A stretch of DNA of 64,000 bases from Plantago ovata (GCA_028274465.1 CM051456.1:123706880-123770879), one strand, 5' to 3'. Shown: positions 30,001 through 41,207, counted from the first letter of the stretch. The notes: generated by a model from the sequence alone, not told the origin. Made by a program: numbers and translations.

Positions 30001-33000
30001 AAGCTCCGAGAAAGCCTTCATGGCGCAGAAACATAGCTTGTGCATCTCCCTTTGACCTAAAAAGAAGTAACAAAAAGAACGGTTACTAATATTGGTGGGC
30101 TACGGCTTCTAAGAGCTGTCCAAGCCTGTGGCAAACCACATAAAAGTAGAAATGATCAAAATACAGGAACGTGCTATGTTTTGCACTACCAGAAATCGAC
30201 TGCAAATGAGATGGTGTCCATTGTGTAAGCATGGCCCCTGATGAAAAATCCTCCAAAGAATATTCGTTTCAGGCCAAATCGCAGTGCATTCAAGTACGCT
30301 ATCTGATACAAATCAGAATTGAGGTCAGATACACTTATATACGAACATGTATTGATAATACCAAGACGTTCCAATCTAACTTACCTGGCCAATGTTGTAG
30401 GAAATCATTCGTAAGAGGGAAAGAGATATGTCTTCAGGTCTGTAGTGCTCAAGCTCTTTATTTTCAGATATTGCCTTGCCAAAACTTGAAGCAATTGTTG
30501 ATCTAGAGAGCCCAATCTATGAAGTGGTTGTTTTGTCAGATGACTTGGTATATGAATAGACATAAATTGAACAGGATTCTTAAAATGATCAAATACATAC
30601 GAGAAATAATATAGCACAAAATTAGGACAAAATGACAAGAATGCTCCCTAGAGTCAAGCGAGACGTAGAAATTGTATGATTGAGTTTACAGGAATAAATT
30701 TGACGGAACTAATTATTCACAACCTATAATGTTATGAAGCCAGACAACCATCATTCTTTGCACTGTATCATGAGTTTATAGTATACGATAGTAACAAACA
30801 GTGCATGTTTTGAGCACATTCAACCAATGAGCACAAATTGCATATCCATTTTAAAAACCGCTTACCGCAAAATGCCATCAAATTCAAATAGGCACACACA
30901 GAGGGAAGAGGAAAAACGTTTTTTAAGAATACAAACCTTATTGTAATCCATTCCACCATATATATCTCCTACTAACATGTCTATAGTACTGTTATCTCCC
31001 CGTTGACTCAGCTCCAATAAGTCATCAAAACTTCAACAGACAAGTTAAAGGAAATTTTAGGCTCTAAAATGTAAAGGAATGAAGTCTAAGAATACAACAC
31101 GGGCGACAATCAGATAACCAACCTTTTGCACTTAGTTAACAATTTTCCCAGACCCCAGTATGTGCCCCCTCCAACATTTGTTCCACTGACACGCTGGAAC
31201 ACTCCATCCCCATCAACCTGTAAGCAAACAAACAAGCTTTTTTCACTGCAATATCTTGTAGTAGGCTGTGACAGGAAAAAGCAAAAGGAAGTTGCAATGT
31301 AGAAAGATATTACCTTGATCATACTGACACCAGATCCTATGTTGACTAAAGATATGGGAACAAGTCATTGGAGTCAATCTGCACAAATTCTTTCTGCCCC
31401 TCCTTATGTGTAAAAGCTTCATGTCGAATTGCCTACGGAAAGAACATTATTTAGATGCAAACTACGCAAGACTTTCTTAGCAACACACACACAAGATGAC
31501 AAATAAAGTTCATACTTCACATCTGCATTCTGGGACAAAATGAAAAGCATAAAAGCAAGGTCATAGAATTCATTTTGTAAGCCAAAAAGCGAAGGGATGT
31601 AAAACTTGCACCTTGAGCAGAAAATTTGCACCAGCCACTAGACAATTCATTTCATCTTCTTTCTCTATGCTTATGCCAAGCCTTTCCTTGAAGAGATCAG
31701 CAAACTTGTACGCCCCACCCCCTGTTGCCTGCAAACAAATTTCAGAGTTAGAATACGCATTTGTCATGTTTTCTTGCTTCATAATGTATTTGTGACAAGT
31801 TTTGACACGAGAATATACTCGGTATTTTAAGTGTATATCAAGAAGACAAAAAATTGGTAGATCTTGTCCACTCACTCAAACAGTTCAACACATAGGTCTT
31901 AATATTACAGTAAAACCTAATCTCTTTTATAGAACGGCAAGCCACGATTAGCTCAAACAGCCATAGCTGCAGTACTCCAAGAAAGATAAAACTTATCAAT
32001 TTTCCTTTCCTGGAATACATACATATAAATCAATAAATACACATATTTATATAATTATAGAATCAGCTTTGAAAATGTACCATACTGATACACAGAAGAG
32101 AAAGTTCTCTAAACCAATAGAAATTCATACGAAGCAACTTTTGATACATCAAAATACTTTGTGCTTCAGACAAAAACAAGTCGTATACCTTAATTACTGT
32201 GTTCCCAGTATTTGGACCATCAGATTGCCAATTACGTGAATCCATTCCTGTGATAAATAATGGAGTTTCACATGAGACTTTGAATGGCAGCAAACTCATT
32301 GAGTATGTGAATTACGGTAAACCATAACATGCAATTCAAAATAGCAATTAACAAAAAAGAAAAAGAAAAAGTATTAGATGAAACGAGAGTACGTGCCCCC
32401 GCGATGAAGCTGCTTGGAGTAGATGAAATCCAAGCACTCATTAATCTTAGATGTCTCAAACTTTACAAAATGAAGCCTTCCGCCAAGAATCGGGTAGCTC
32501 CATCTATTTCCATTCGTGATGCCAAATCTTGCTTTAAGAATGTTGTTCCTCCTGTCACGGACAGGTTGATTCTCATGTCTTGAGAAATAAACCAGCTTGA
32601 TGAGTGATCCTGCATAAGAAGAGTGCTTCTGGGTGAATATCAATATCTGTAACTGTAAATCCATAGTAAGAAACTTTACAGAATAATACAACTCCTTGAA
32701 ATGAACTATTAGAATTCACGATTAAGCAGAACTAGATAAGACATTGTGACAGTATAGACACAAGAAATTGGTCCAGAACTAGGAGGGCCATGGCTGCCAA
32801 TGACATAAACACCAGCAGGTCATAAAGCTATTCTGGAAATCATGTTTTCAAGCATATATAGATGATTGTTCAATATGTGAAACAAATGCCTTCATAAGAG
32901 GAATTGAGAAGCCTTAATCAAAACAGCGTTTCTTTTGAGGAAATAGGAAGAAAGTTCCTCCCAACATTAAAAAGTGACAACAATTCATTGTAGTCGTGTA

Positions 33001-34077
33001 ACTTCCAAGTAATCTAACACAATGGTTTTGATAACATAGAGCCTGGGGCTTAATCGGTAGACCCTCACTCAAAACATCAGTATATCTGTGACAGTTACAC
33101 GAATACATTATGCATCTCTTAAAGCAGAACAGAATTATGCAGGAAACGAAACACTCAATTTTGTAACACAGTTTCCGGTGCATAACTAATTTACATCACC
33201 AAGGCAATGAAAATGTAATAAAGCACTGAATAGCTAATAGCACAGGCTAGGAGCATAACACTACAAAAGCACAAATATGACTATATGACTATGACTCATT
33301 ACGAAAATAGCTAAAATTCAGGCTCGAGCTATCATTAATACTCAAGCTCAGCTCGACTGAGCTCAAGCTGAGCCCATATAAAAATATTTATTAAAAAAAA
33401 CATGCACAAATATGAAATAAGATATCAAAATTTAAGAATTCAAGATTACTCATTAACAATCAATATCTCAAAACATAAATCCATCAACGGATAATGCAAA
33501 CATAAACAATTCAAATCTAGTGCTGACATCCCCTATGATGGTATGGGTGTTATATCGTACGAGCCTTAACAAGTATGTCCAAGCCGAGCCATAGTTAGTA
33601 GAGTGAGCTATAAGTTAGGCTATGTGAGCCTTACTGACCCGAACCCTCGGTAAGGCTCACATAACAGCAGTAATTACAAGTATGACTAGGACACATTTAT
33701 GATTTATCCATAACTAACATTAGAAAAGCAGCAGCAGCAGCAGCAGAATGGTGAGTATGTACTATGTACCTACCTCCAATATCCAGAGCCAAATGAGAAA
33801 TATCATCAGACTGATTAGGCAAGAGGATAGTGGGGTCTCTCTCCTCAAAATTGCCATGTATTGCAGCTCCAGTGAGGTCCAACTGAGGCCTGGACGATGA
33901 TCTCCGGATCGAGTTACCGGCTAATGGTGCCATGTCCTTGTCTCCTGGTGGTGATGATGATGATGATCCCTCTGTAACTGTGGATTTTTTATTTATATGA
34001 AGTTCGTGAATACCAATGTTGTTGAGTTGTTCTTGGTGGCCCTCTGTTGAACTACTGCTGTTACCCGTAGCCATCAT
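24078..34077 (-). CDS. PANK2: Pantothenate kinase fused to DUF89 phosphatase, 22 exons, one apparent frameshift
   Basis: Orthologue of Arabidopsis PANK2 (At4g32180): type II pantothenate kinase, the first step of CoA synthesis, fused to a C-terminal DUF89 metal-dependent phosphatase as in animal PANK4. Exons, 5' to 3': 34077-33774, 32609-32397, 32247-32189, 31728-31612, 31432-31314, 31217-31123, 31030-30937, 30516-30385, 30302-30190, 30056-29864, 28515-28307, 28093-28049, 27908-27860, 27623-27541, 26574-26458, 26175-26112, 25991-25845, 25763-25605, 25043-24960, 24637-24449, 24336-24265, 24167-24078. Intended length is about 915 residues (901 in Arabidopsis). Visible kinase landmarks are [27 protein letters not shown] and [18 protein letters not shown]89 landmarks are [35 protein letters not shown] and [20 protein letters not shown]. 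Exon 31314-31432 is 119 nt where the family has 120: one T is missing, so frame is lost before VNIGSGVS. Exon 2 appears to end at a GC donor. Confidence 0.93.
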
Positions 34078-34740
34078 CCGTAAGTAAGTAATTATACCCT
34101 TCCTGCCAAGCTAGCTAGCCCCAATCTGTTTCCTTCTTACTCACTCCTTCCTATTAGTCAGTCACAAAGTCCAATTTTGTTACATCAACATTGGATAAAA
34201 TACCATATTTTTTTCCAGAGTGTCAAGATTAAAAACGCCTATCCAATCAAGAAACTGTAAAACAAATGAAACCCACTAAAAAAAAAAAAAATACATAGTC
34301 AAAGCTAGAACACTAAAATTAGAAAATGAAAGGATAAGATAAGAAAAATTCCATCTTTCTCTTCTTTTTAATAGGTAAAATATTTGGGGGTAGGTGGGGG
34401 GGGGGAGGGGGAGAAAAGGCCAATAAATTGCCCTTAATAACAACAGACAAATACACCAGCTTCTACTGCTTTAAAAGCAGAGATTTAACAGAGATGGAGG
34501 CAATAAAGATCAAATTTGTGCAGTTGAGATGAAATATGAACTGAAATTCAGATGACAAGTAATCTTGGGGAAGTGAGGAAAGAAAGATGAATACATACCA
34601 GAAGAGTGCAAGATTTAGCTCGATCGCTGTTGCAAAAGTGCGGGTAGAAGAAGATTTGCTCAAGTCACTGTATTTGTCCACTGAAATAATTTGAGAACGA
34701 ACGCCATTGATAGCCAGTTTTGTGAAGAAAAAAGTATTAA
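34078..34740 (-). other. Probable 5' leader and promoter region of PANK2
   Basis: The sequence upstream of the PANK2 start includes a G-run on the plus strand at about 34384-34415 (C-rich on the coding strand) and AT-rich stretches. No TATA box was confidently placed and a 5'UTR intron cannot be excluded. Confidence 0.35.
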
Positions 34741-34959
34741 AAATTAAAGTGTTTTTTTAATAAATTAAAAATTAAAGGTTCCTCAAAACTTTTATATGTT
34801 TTTGTATTTTAGCCGTTTTATGTAGAATGTTTCCTCTAAATTGGATTTGGACTCCCTTTTTCTCGCTAAAATGAATTTTGATAGTGTTTTTTACATCCAT
34901 TGGTGTTAATTAATTATTAACTAATTATATTCAACTATTTTTTTCTAACTAGTTAATAT

Positions 34960-35330
34960 TTATATACAAAAACTAATGAAACTAGCATATGTGTTGTTGA
35001 ATCTAATGAAACTAGCATTTGTGTGTTCACTTGTGATGCTGAAACAAATGAAATTAGCATTCGTGTTTTGACGAAACTAATGAAACTAGCATTTTTGTTG
35101 CTGAAACTAGCATTTGTGTTGTTGAAACTAGCACTAATGATGCTTAAACTAATGAAACTAGCATTTTATTGTTGAAACTAGTATTTGTGTTGATAAAACT
35201 AATGAAACTAGCATTGTTGTTGTTGAAACTAGCACTTATGATGCTGAAACTAATGAAAATAGCATTTTGTTGTTAAAACTGATGAAATTAACATTTTATG
35301 ATGTTGTAACTAGTATTAATAATTAGTTTC
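34960..35330. repeat. Degenerate tandem array of GAAACTAGCATTTGTGTTGTT-like units
   Basis: About ten copies of a core AATGAAACTAGCATTTGTG, with unit length varying between roughly 18 and 45 bp, occur in this interval. Related AAACTAG/CTAGTTT motifs continue to about 35700. The variable spacing shows an old, drifting minisatellite. No coding potential is seen. Confidence 0.7.
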
Positions 35331-36140
35331 AGCTAGTTTATAAAACTAGCTTTTGTTTGAAACTAGCTTCTTAAACAAGTTTTTTGTCTCAAAACTAGTT
35401 TTTTATCTGAAATTAGCTTCTAAAACTAGCTTTTATGTGTTAAACCTAACCTGAAACTATTTTTTTCAGTTAAGATAATAATTTATATTTTTATAATTTT
35501 TGTTTTCATATTTTTTAATTTTTTTAGTTTAGCATAAATAAGATTTTAGAGTTAATTTAATCATTTTATAAAATTAACAACTAGTTTAAATGGTTAATTT
35601 CAGGAAAAATATAAAATTAACAGTTAGTTTAAGCTAGTTTCAGTCATTTTTAACTAGTTTCAACTAGTTTCGATTAGTTTCAGTGGCTGAAACTAACTTC
35701 CGGATGTCAAATTTACTATTAATCCAGTTGAGCGAGATTTTGAGGTCCATTTCTATTTTTGTAGGCGGATTTCAAAAATCTTTATTAAATACACCTTAGC
35801 GAGTTTTTGAGGTCCACCTGTTAGGAATGAGCGAGCACTTTGTAAAACCATCTCCAACCATAAGACTCAAGACTCGATGTGTCTCAGAATGTAAGTTCAG
35901 ACCATGTTTTAAATTTGAGTCAAATCTTAATGTTTTTTACGAAACATTGATCGAGAAGGATAAAGTTTTGTTTAGCATTAATTTATCAGCTAGCTTTTAT
36001 TATTATTATTATTAATTATGAAACTATATTAATTATGAAACTAATTTTATTATCACGTAAAGTTAATTTACTAATAATAATAATAAATTAAAAACAACAA
36101 AAGTTTACACAAAATTAGTGACTATGCTCCCACTCTCTTA

Positions 36141-36349
36141 AGTTCTGTTCTTTTCGTCTGAACTGAATTGAACATAGCTGATTTGAACTGAACTTAATGC
36201 ATCTGAACTGAACTGAACTTATTTGTAGTATAAAAAACTATTAGATGAATCTAAACTGAACTGAACTTAATGCATCTGAACTGATCTGTACTGATCCAAA
36301 CTGAACTGAACTTAAAATAATCAACTTTCAGACGAAGAGAAAAGTCGTC
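36141..36349. mobile_element. GAACT-family Tourist-like MITE, copy 2 (209 bp)
   Basis: It opens AGTTCTGTTCTTTTCGTCTG and closes near TTTCAGACGAAGAGAAAAGT, bounded by TTA on both sides (36138-36140, 36350-36352). The interior has long CTGAACTGAACTTAATGCAT runs, partly duplicated, which makes it longer than copy 1. A further truncated piece of the same family lies at about 36405-36545. Confidence 0.7.
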
Positions 36350-36404
36350 TTAGTCGGCGGCAAACTTACTCAATAAGGAACTCTGCCACATTCTAGAGCT
36401 TTAG

Positions 36405-36545
36405 TAATAAGGAACTGAACTAAACTGAACTGAACATAATGCATTTGAACTTAATGTATCTGAACTGAACTTATTTGTAGTATAAAAAATTATTAGATGA
36501 ATTTGAACTGAATTTAATGCATCTGAAGAAGTGATTTGAACTGAT
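36405..36545. mobile_element. Truncated GAACT-family MITE fragment
   Basis: Contains the family's CTGAACTGAACATAATGCAT and ACTTATTTGTAGTATAAAAA blocks, but recognisable GGCTCTGTTC termini are missing on both sides. It follows copy 2 by about 55 bp and repeats its inner part, so it may derive from a partial duplication of that copy. Confidence 0.6.
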
Positions 36546-36929
36546 TAATACTATAGAAGATACGATGATGAGCGCACGGCACCACCGTGATGAGCCAAAT
36601 AAATAATCAAGTTGGTGCAATTAATTCATTAATTTAAATACTAACTTATGTGTTAATCACTTCCGTTTTCCATTGTAATTACTTCACCGCCTCAATAATT
36701 TTCATTTCATTACTTCTTCCCATTGAAGTTTCCTATGGTATATTACCTTGTCACGGGCTCTGTACACAAGACAAACACTGGCACACCATTGATAATTGAG
36801 GCGATCGAGATCATGATTAGAGCTAGCGAAGAAAGAAAAATAAGAGAAGAAAATAAAGAAAATTGAGTAGCAATCGGATGATGTCCCGGGTCCGGCAAGG
36901 TTAAGTATTTCTTGGATCCTAAAAAGCGA

Positions 36930-38475
36930 ATGGAGGTCAGGCAAGTTCTTCACATGAATGAAGGTTTTGGGGAGAACAGTTATGCTAAGAACTCTTCTTT
37001 TCAGGTATAAGTACAACATATACTTATGATATATCTAAATGTGTACTACAGTACCAAATTACTTTTTCCTTTTTTGAAAATGGCAAAATACATTAATAAG
37101 ATGAATAATGCACGCTGCTGCATTCGCAAAACATCAAAATTGTGTAAATAATTTTTACTATAACTTACCGAGTTTGGTCCGTTTACCATTGCAGAGAAAG
37201 GGGATGTTCATGACAATACCAATAATAGATGAAGCCTTGACTGAACTATGCAGCAGCAGCAGATTTCCAAAGAGTACGATTTCCATAGCGGATTTGGGTT
37301 GTTCCTGTGGACCTAACACTCTCTTCTTTGTCAACGAAGTTGTAACAATCGTCGATAAACTGTGTTCGGAGCTTGGGCTTAATATCCCTGAATTTCACAT
37401 ACAATTAAATGATCTTCCTACCAATGATTTCAATTCTATTTTTCGGTGCTTGCTGCCACAGTTTCAGGACAAACTAATGCACAAAGTAGGATCTAGACTC
37501 GGACATTGTTTTGTAACTGCGGTTCCAGGTTCGTTCTATGGGAGGCTGTTTCCTGCAAATAGCCTGGATTTTGTTCACTCCTCCTACAGTCTCTTGTGGC
37601 TCTCTCAGGTAAGTTCATTTGTGCTTGAATGGATTGTTTTTTTCTTTGTCGCGCCTATGTAAACTGTTAGAAACGCTCTATTTGGTCATTCACCTTAAAT
37701 TTCAGTTCACATTAGATCAGATGAGTTCAATTTTGATGTTTTTCATGAGTTCTTGAATCAAATGGAGCCTAAGAACGTTCTTGTTAACATATTTTAGATG
37801 ATGTATATAGGTTCCTCCGGGTGTGGAAATGAACAAAGACAACATATACTTGGCAAGTACAAGTCCAAAGTGCGTGACTGAGGCATACTACAAGCAATTT
37901 CAAAAGGATTTTGCGACATTTATAAAGTGTCGTGCCAAGGAAGTTGTAGCCGGAGGGAAGATGGTGTTGACCACTGTGGGCAGGAGAAACGAGGATGCTT
38001 CTAACAATCATGGATGTTACCTTTGGGACCTCATGGCTATGGCATTAAAACAAATGGTTTCTGAGGTAATCAAACCAATCAAGTTTTTCTTACATGCTAA
38101 AGTCTAAAGTCTAAACTATACCATATTTTGTTTAGGGAGTGATAGAAGAAGAGAAATTGCATTCATTCAATATCCCACAATATTGGCCATCATCCACAGA
38201 AGTGAAGCTAGAAAGGATCCTTTGTCATCAATCGCATAGAAACCTCGAAGCTGAAGTTCGTGGACTGTGGCAGCCTAGCCCCTGCAGATGATGATTTGCA
38301 CAAAGTGGCCAACTTCATTAGATCCGTCGCTGAATCATTGTTGGCTGAACACTTCGGCTCATTGTTCCTTGATGATTTGTTTGATAAGTACAGAGCAATC
38401 CTTGCAGAGTACATGTCGAAAGAACAGTACTGCAGTTATATCAGTATTGCAATCTCCATGACAATGATAAAATGA
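36930..38475 (+). pseudogene. SABATH-family carboxyl methyltransferase gene, frameshifted in the last exon
   Basis: Four exons: 36930-37004, 37195-37608, 37811-38065, 38136-38475. The product is an S-adenosylmethionine-dependent methyltransferase of the salicylate/jasmonate/benzoate/IAA (SABATH) family, cytosolic by family knowledge. Exon 1 gives MEVRQVLHMNEGFGENSYAK, the usual start with the QVLHMN substrate-side motif. Exon 2 holds DLGCSCGPNTL (SAM-binding motif I) and PGSFYGRLFP; exon 3 holds VPPGVEMNKDNIYLAST. Exon 4 starts GVIEEEKLHSFNIPQYWPSSTEVK, but about 11 nt are missing relative to the family just after that point. The reading frame therefore runs into a stop at 38289-38291, while the normal C-terminus continues in another frame from GSFVINRIETSK to ISMTMIK. 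The substrate cannot be told. It is likely a recent pseudogene or makes a truncated protein of about 299 residues. Confidence 0.8.
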
Positions 38476-39720
38476 TGGATTAGACCTTTCGATGGTAACC
38501 GGTGCGAAACACCCATAATAATAGATCTTACATTTTCAATTACATGAAGTCATTTGCTTATGTGTTTATGTTTTGGTTCAGGTTTAGGTCAATTAGTTGT
38601 GAATCTAGTGATCATATTTTATGCATAATGGTGAATAATACTTATATGATCATACTATTATATTATGCCATGTTGACGCCTCCAACTTTAAATCTGCCCC
38701 TGGCATGTCCACACCGCCACTAATCCAAAGTATTAGGTGACTGAGTTTTAATATTGGGTCTACCCCATTCATCAATTCATCCATTGATTTCACTGAATGA
38801 CCGAAGCTTAATCTTTCCCTCGCATAGCCACCAATTCATCACCCACAAGGGCACAACCATCACATAGGTATGAATGAAATCATATGAGACGTTTATTGAA
38901 TGTTAGGGCCGTAACCACTGTACACCCTTTAATAGAATAGATGAGGTCTGGCTCATCATCTCTATTAGAGGGTGTACCGGTGATTACCCCTCTAGCATAT
39001 AAAAAAGGCATATTAGTACGTGCATATGATTTATGTAATAAATCACAAAGAGATGGCAATTAGGTTCTCTATTAATTTTCATTTCCTCCGGCATTGGCAA
39101 GGCATATTTGGTGATTGTATGTGTATGATTTTCTCGATTTGACTCCTTGCATCGGATATTTAGAGGAATGATATTGTGGTTAAAGTTGGTTTGCCTTCAA
39201 GAGTAAATGGACTCTAAATATCATTCCAAATTTCCAAGCACCTTAACAATTTACACGCGTCGACATCTTCTGATTTCAAACACGTTTACAAATTGATAAG
39301 TATCGACATTTTCTAATTTCAAATATCCTTACAAATCAAAATCAAGCGTTCTTTGTCTTTAGTGTCATCCCAAATTGTAAAGAAGTATGAGGTAGCGTCA
39401 CCAAAATCATTAAGCATCACCGAAATTACGCAAGTAAGATGAGAGTGATGATGCTTGATATTTTAATTTGTGTATTTGACTGAGTAAGAGATACGTGAGA
39501 TAGTGTGTAATTGCAGAGAAATTAAAAATTTTAATTTTAATTGGACTTATTAATACTAAAATTAATATTATCACCCATTTGTAAGAAATTAGTTGATTTA
39601 CACTAATTTGATAAAACTCGTAAAAAAGTATCACTAATTTAATTTGTAATTATTCCTTTCAATAAAATAATTACTCAGATTGATAATAAGAATGCGAATT
39701 ACCAAATTACCCCGTATGGA
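38476..39720. other. Spacer between the SABATH gene and SmG
   Basis: Non-coding. It holds one hairpin-forming element at 38906-38992 (listed separately) and otherwise AT-rich sequence without recognised features. Confidence 0.5.
38906..38992. mobile_element. Tiny hairpin element (about 87 bp) with imperfect inverted arms
   Basis: The arms GTAACCACTGTACACCCTTT and AGGGTGTACCGGTGATTAC extend inward through TAATAGA/TCTATTA to TAGATGA/TCATCAT, leaving a loop of about 8 nt (GGTCTGGC). The total fold is about 35 bp with several mismatches. Size and structure fit a minimal MITE; a miRNA-like stem is an alternative. No convincing target duplication. Confidence 0.55.
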
Positions 39721-39730
39721 ACCAGACTTA

Positions 39731-39742
39731 CATTAGGGTTTC
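39731..39742 (+). promoter_or_regulatory. Telo-box-like element upstream of SmG
   Basis: CATTAGGGTTTCC contains TTAGGGTTT, the complement of the plant telo-box AAACCCTAA that is common close to the start of genes for ribosomal and RNA-processing proteins. It sits about 30 bp upstream of the TATA box, a suitable position. Confidence 0.55.
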
Positions 39743-39770
39743 CAGTCTCTAATCCGCAGCCACTGCTCTC

Positions 39771-39778
39771 TATATATA
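39771..39778 (+). promoter_or_regulatory. TATA box of SmG
   Basis: TATATATA follows CTGCTCTC and precedes a pyrimidine-containing stretch. Transcription would start at about 39800-39810, giving a non-coding first exon that ends at the donor AAAG/GTAAC at 39869/39870. Confidence 0.65.
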
Positions 39779-40106
39779 CCCACATATACACCTCTAACTT
39801 GCCAGCAGCTGTCTCAGTCGCCGAGTAGTACCAGTTAAAACCCAGATATCAATTCACCTCACCTCAAAGGTAACAATCTCTCATCTTCTCTCTCTGTTCA
39901 ATCCGTTTCATGATTTCTCATACACTCAACAGTTTCGGTTATTTACTCTACACCCTTTTCATGAATCCGATCCTGCAAATGTTCCCTTTATGCTATTGTT
40001 AGGATCTGTGCTTTTTCCTATGTTATTGTTTTGTCCAAGGATGAAATCGATCTGTTATTCAATTTATTGTTACATTGATTGATTAATTGTCACAAAACAT
40101 AGCCAA

Positions 40107-40242
40107 CCAGACTAGTCAGGTTCTCGCCAATCCTTATGGTGTTGCGCTGTTACATGTCTGGTAAATTAAAATGGGTGTCTATCGTTGCTCAGTAGTTTCT
40201 ACAAACTAATAATTACCTGGGCTACATCTAGATTCTACATCA
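40107..40242 (+). ncRNA. Box H/ACA snoRNA candidate, copy A, in the SmG 5'UTR intron
   Basis: The 5' hairpin closes with CCAGAC (40107-40112) against GTCTGG (40156-40161). It is followed directly by an H-box-like AAATTA (40163-40168). A second hairpin starts TCTATCG and closes with ATCTAGA, and an ACA lies at 40237-40239, three bases before the expected end. This copy is about 136 nt, a normal plant H/ACA length. It shares long stretches (CGCTGTTACATGTCTGGTAA, the CTATCGTTG block and GCTACATCTAG) with two copies downstream of the gene. The closing pair of hairpin 2 is T-A here but C-G in the other copies, a compensatory change. The pseudouridylation target is not identified. Confidence 0.7.
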
Positions 40243-40338
40243 CATACCTCTTCAATTATTTTAGGCCTTTTTAGATATATGTACTATGCAATGGGGTTCA
40301 ATTTATGTTGTTAAATCTTGCAGAGTTTGCAACTCAAC

Positions 40339-40581
40339 ATGAGCAGATCAGGTCAGCCTCCGGATTTGAAGAAGTACATGGACAAGAAGTTGCAGATAAA
40401 GCTAAATGCCAACAGAATGGTGGTTGGAACTCTTCGAGGTTTCGACCAGTTTATGAACTTGGTCATTGACAACACTGTTGAGGTTAATGGGAATGAGAAG
40501 ACAGACATTGGCATGGTGGTCATCAGAGGAAATAGTGTGGTAACGGTTGAAGCTCTTGAGCCTGTTCAAAGAGCACAATGA
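40339..40581 (+). CDS. SmG: Small nuclear ribonucleoprotein G (SmG), 80 residues
   Basis: Core spliceosomal Sm protein, one of the seven-membered ring on U1, U2, U4 and U5 snRNAs in the nucleus. The protein starts [20 protein letters not shown] and contains Sm1 ([18 protein letters not shown]) and Sm2 ([17 protein letters not shown]). It has the family's exact length and is near-identical to plant SmG. An upstream in-frame ATG at 40318 lies before the splice acceptor (TTGCAG at about 40323) and is intronic, so the start at 40339 is preferred. The 5'UTR is split by an intron (39870-40323) that carries snoRNA copy A. The coding region has no intron. At least five snoRNA candidates follow in the same orientation. 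Confidence 0.96.
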   Translation: MSRSGQPPDLKKYMDKKLQIKLNANRMVVGTLRGFDQFMNLVIDNTVEVNGNEKTDIGMVVIRGNSVVTVEALEPVQRAQ

Positions 40582-40783
40582 ATGTAATGTATTGGTTCTA
40601 CTAAATTCTTGACTTGTTAATTAATTTGGTCTGTTGTTTATATACTATGTGACCTTGCTAGATCATACTTTATTATAATAGACTCATCTAGTGTTGGCTG
40701 TCTTTGTTGCTTGAATTATATTGTTGCATGTGTGTTGATTGATTGTCTTGGGTCTGAATGACTGAAACCTAGAACTTGCTGTG

Positions 40784-40971
40784 CCAGATGTTTAGTCAGG
40801 TGTTCACCAAGTTTGATGGTGTACGCTGTTACATGTCTGGTAAATTAAAGATAGAGGAGAGAAGTGATTGATGGGTTTCTCATCTGTCATTTTGACTCCT
40901 CTTGGAGGTGCCTATCGTTGCCCAGTAGTTTATTTATGTGATTACTTGAGCTACATCTAGGTTCAACATTC
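40784..40971 (+). ncRNA. Box H/ACA snoRNA candidate, copy B (extended form)
   Basis: The 5' hairpin CCAGATGT...ACATGTCTGG ends at 40840. A possible H box AAATTA (40842-40847) follows. An extra stem-loop is closed by AGAGGAG (40853-40859) and CTCCTCT (40896-40902). Then comes the 3' hairpin from GTGCCTATCG to ATCTAGGTTC, and ACA at 40966-40968. It is about 50 nt longer than copy A because of the extra stem-loop. It is strongly similar to copy C and lies about 200 nt downstream of the SmG stop codon, on the same strand. Confidence 0.72.
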
Positions 40972-41079
40972 CATACCTTCTAGTATTCTTGAGCTATGTC
41001 GTAATGTAGTAGTATAGTCTTAGCTTGGGTCTGCATTAGTATCTTTATAGATTTAAATTGTTTCATTAATCAGCTTGTT

Positions 41080-41207
41080 CCAGACATAGGCAGGTGTCTA
41101 CAGCTTTTCTGGTTGCAGTAGACCGTTGATTGTCTGGCACAGTAATGTGTTTAAGTCCCTCAGCAATCAAATCTAAATGATTGTATGAGCTACTATAAAG
41201 CACAATA
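41080..41207 (+). ncRNA. Second, unrelated box H/ACA snoRNA candidate
   Basis: A 5' hairpin is closed by a perfect 7-bp stem CCAGACA (41080-41086)/TGTCTGG (41131-41137). An H box ACAGTA follows at 41139-41144. The 3' hairpin contains CAATC/GATTG with TCA/TGA below it, and the RNA ends with ACA at 41202-41204 plus three bases. The length of 128 nt and the hairpin-H-hairpin-ACA order fit the class. Apart from its closing stem it does not resemble copies A-C. Target unknown. Confidence 0.6.

Noticed and set aside
33310-33665. GGCTCGAGCT/GAGCTCAAGCTGAGCC-rich patch in PANK2 intron 1
   Set aside because: The motif is common in plant repeats, but neither ends nor duplications could be defined. Left as intron sequence.
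34960-35330. Regularly recurring AAACTAGCATTTGTG units considered as a CRISPR-like array
   Set aside because: Spacing is irregular, the spacers are themselves repeat-derived, and the context is a plant nuclear genome. It is a degenerate minisatellite.
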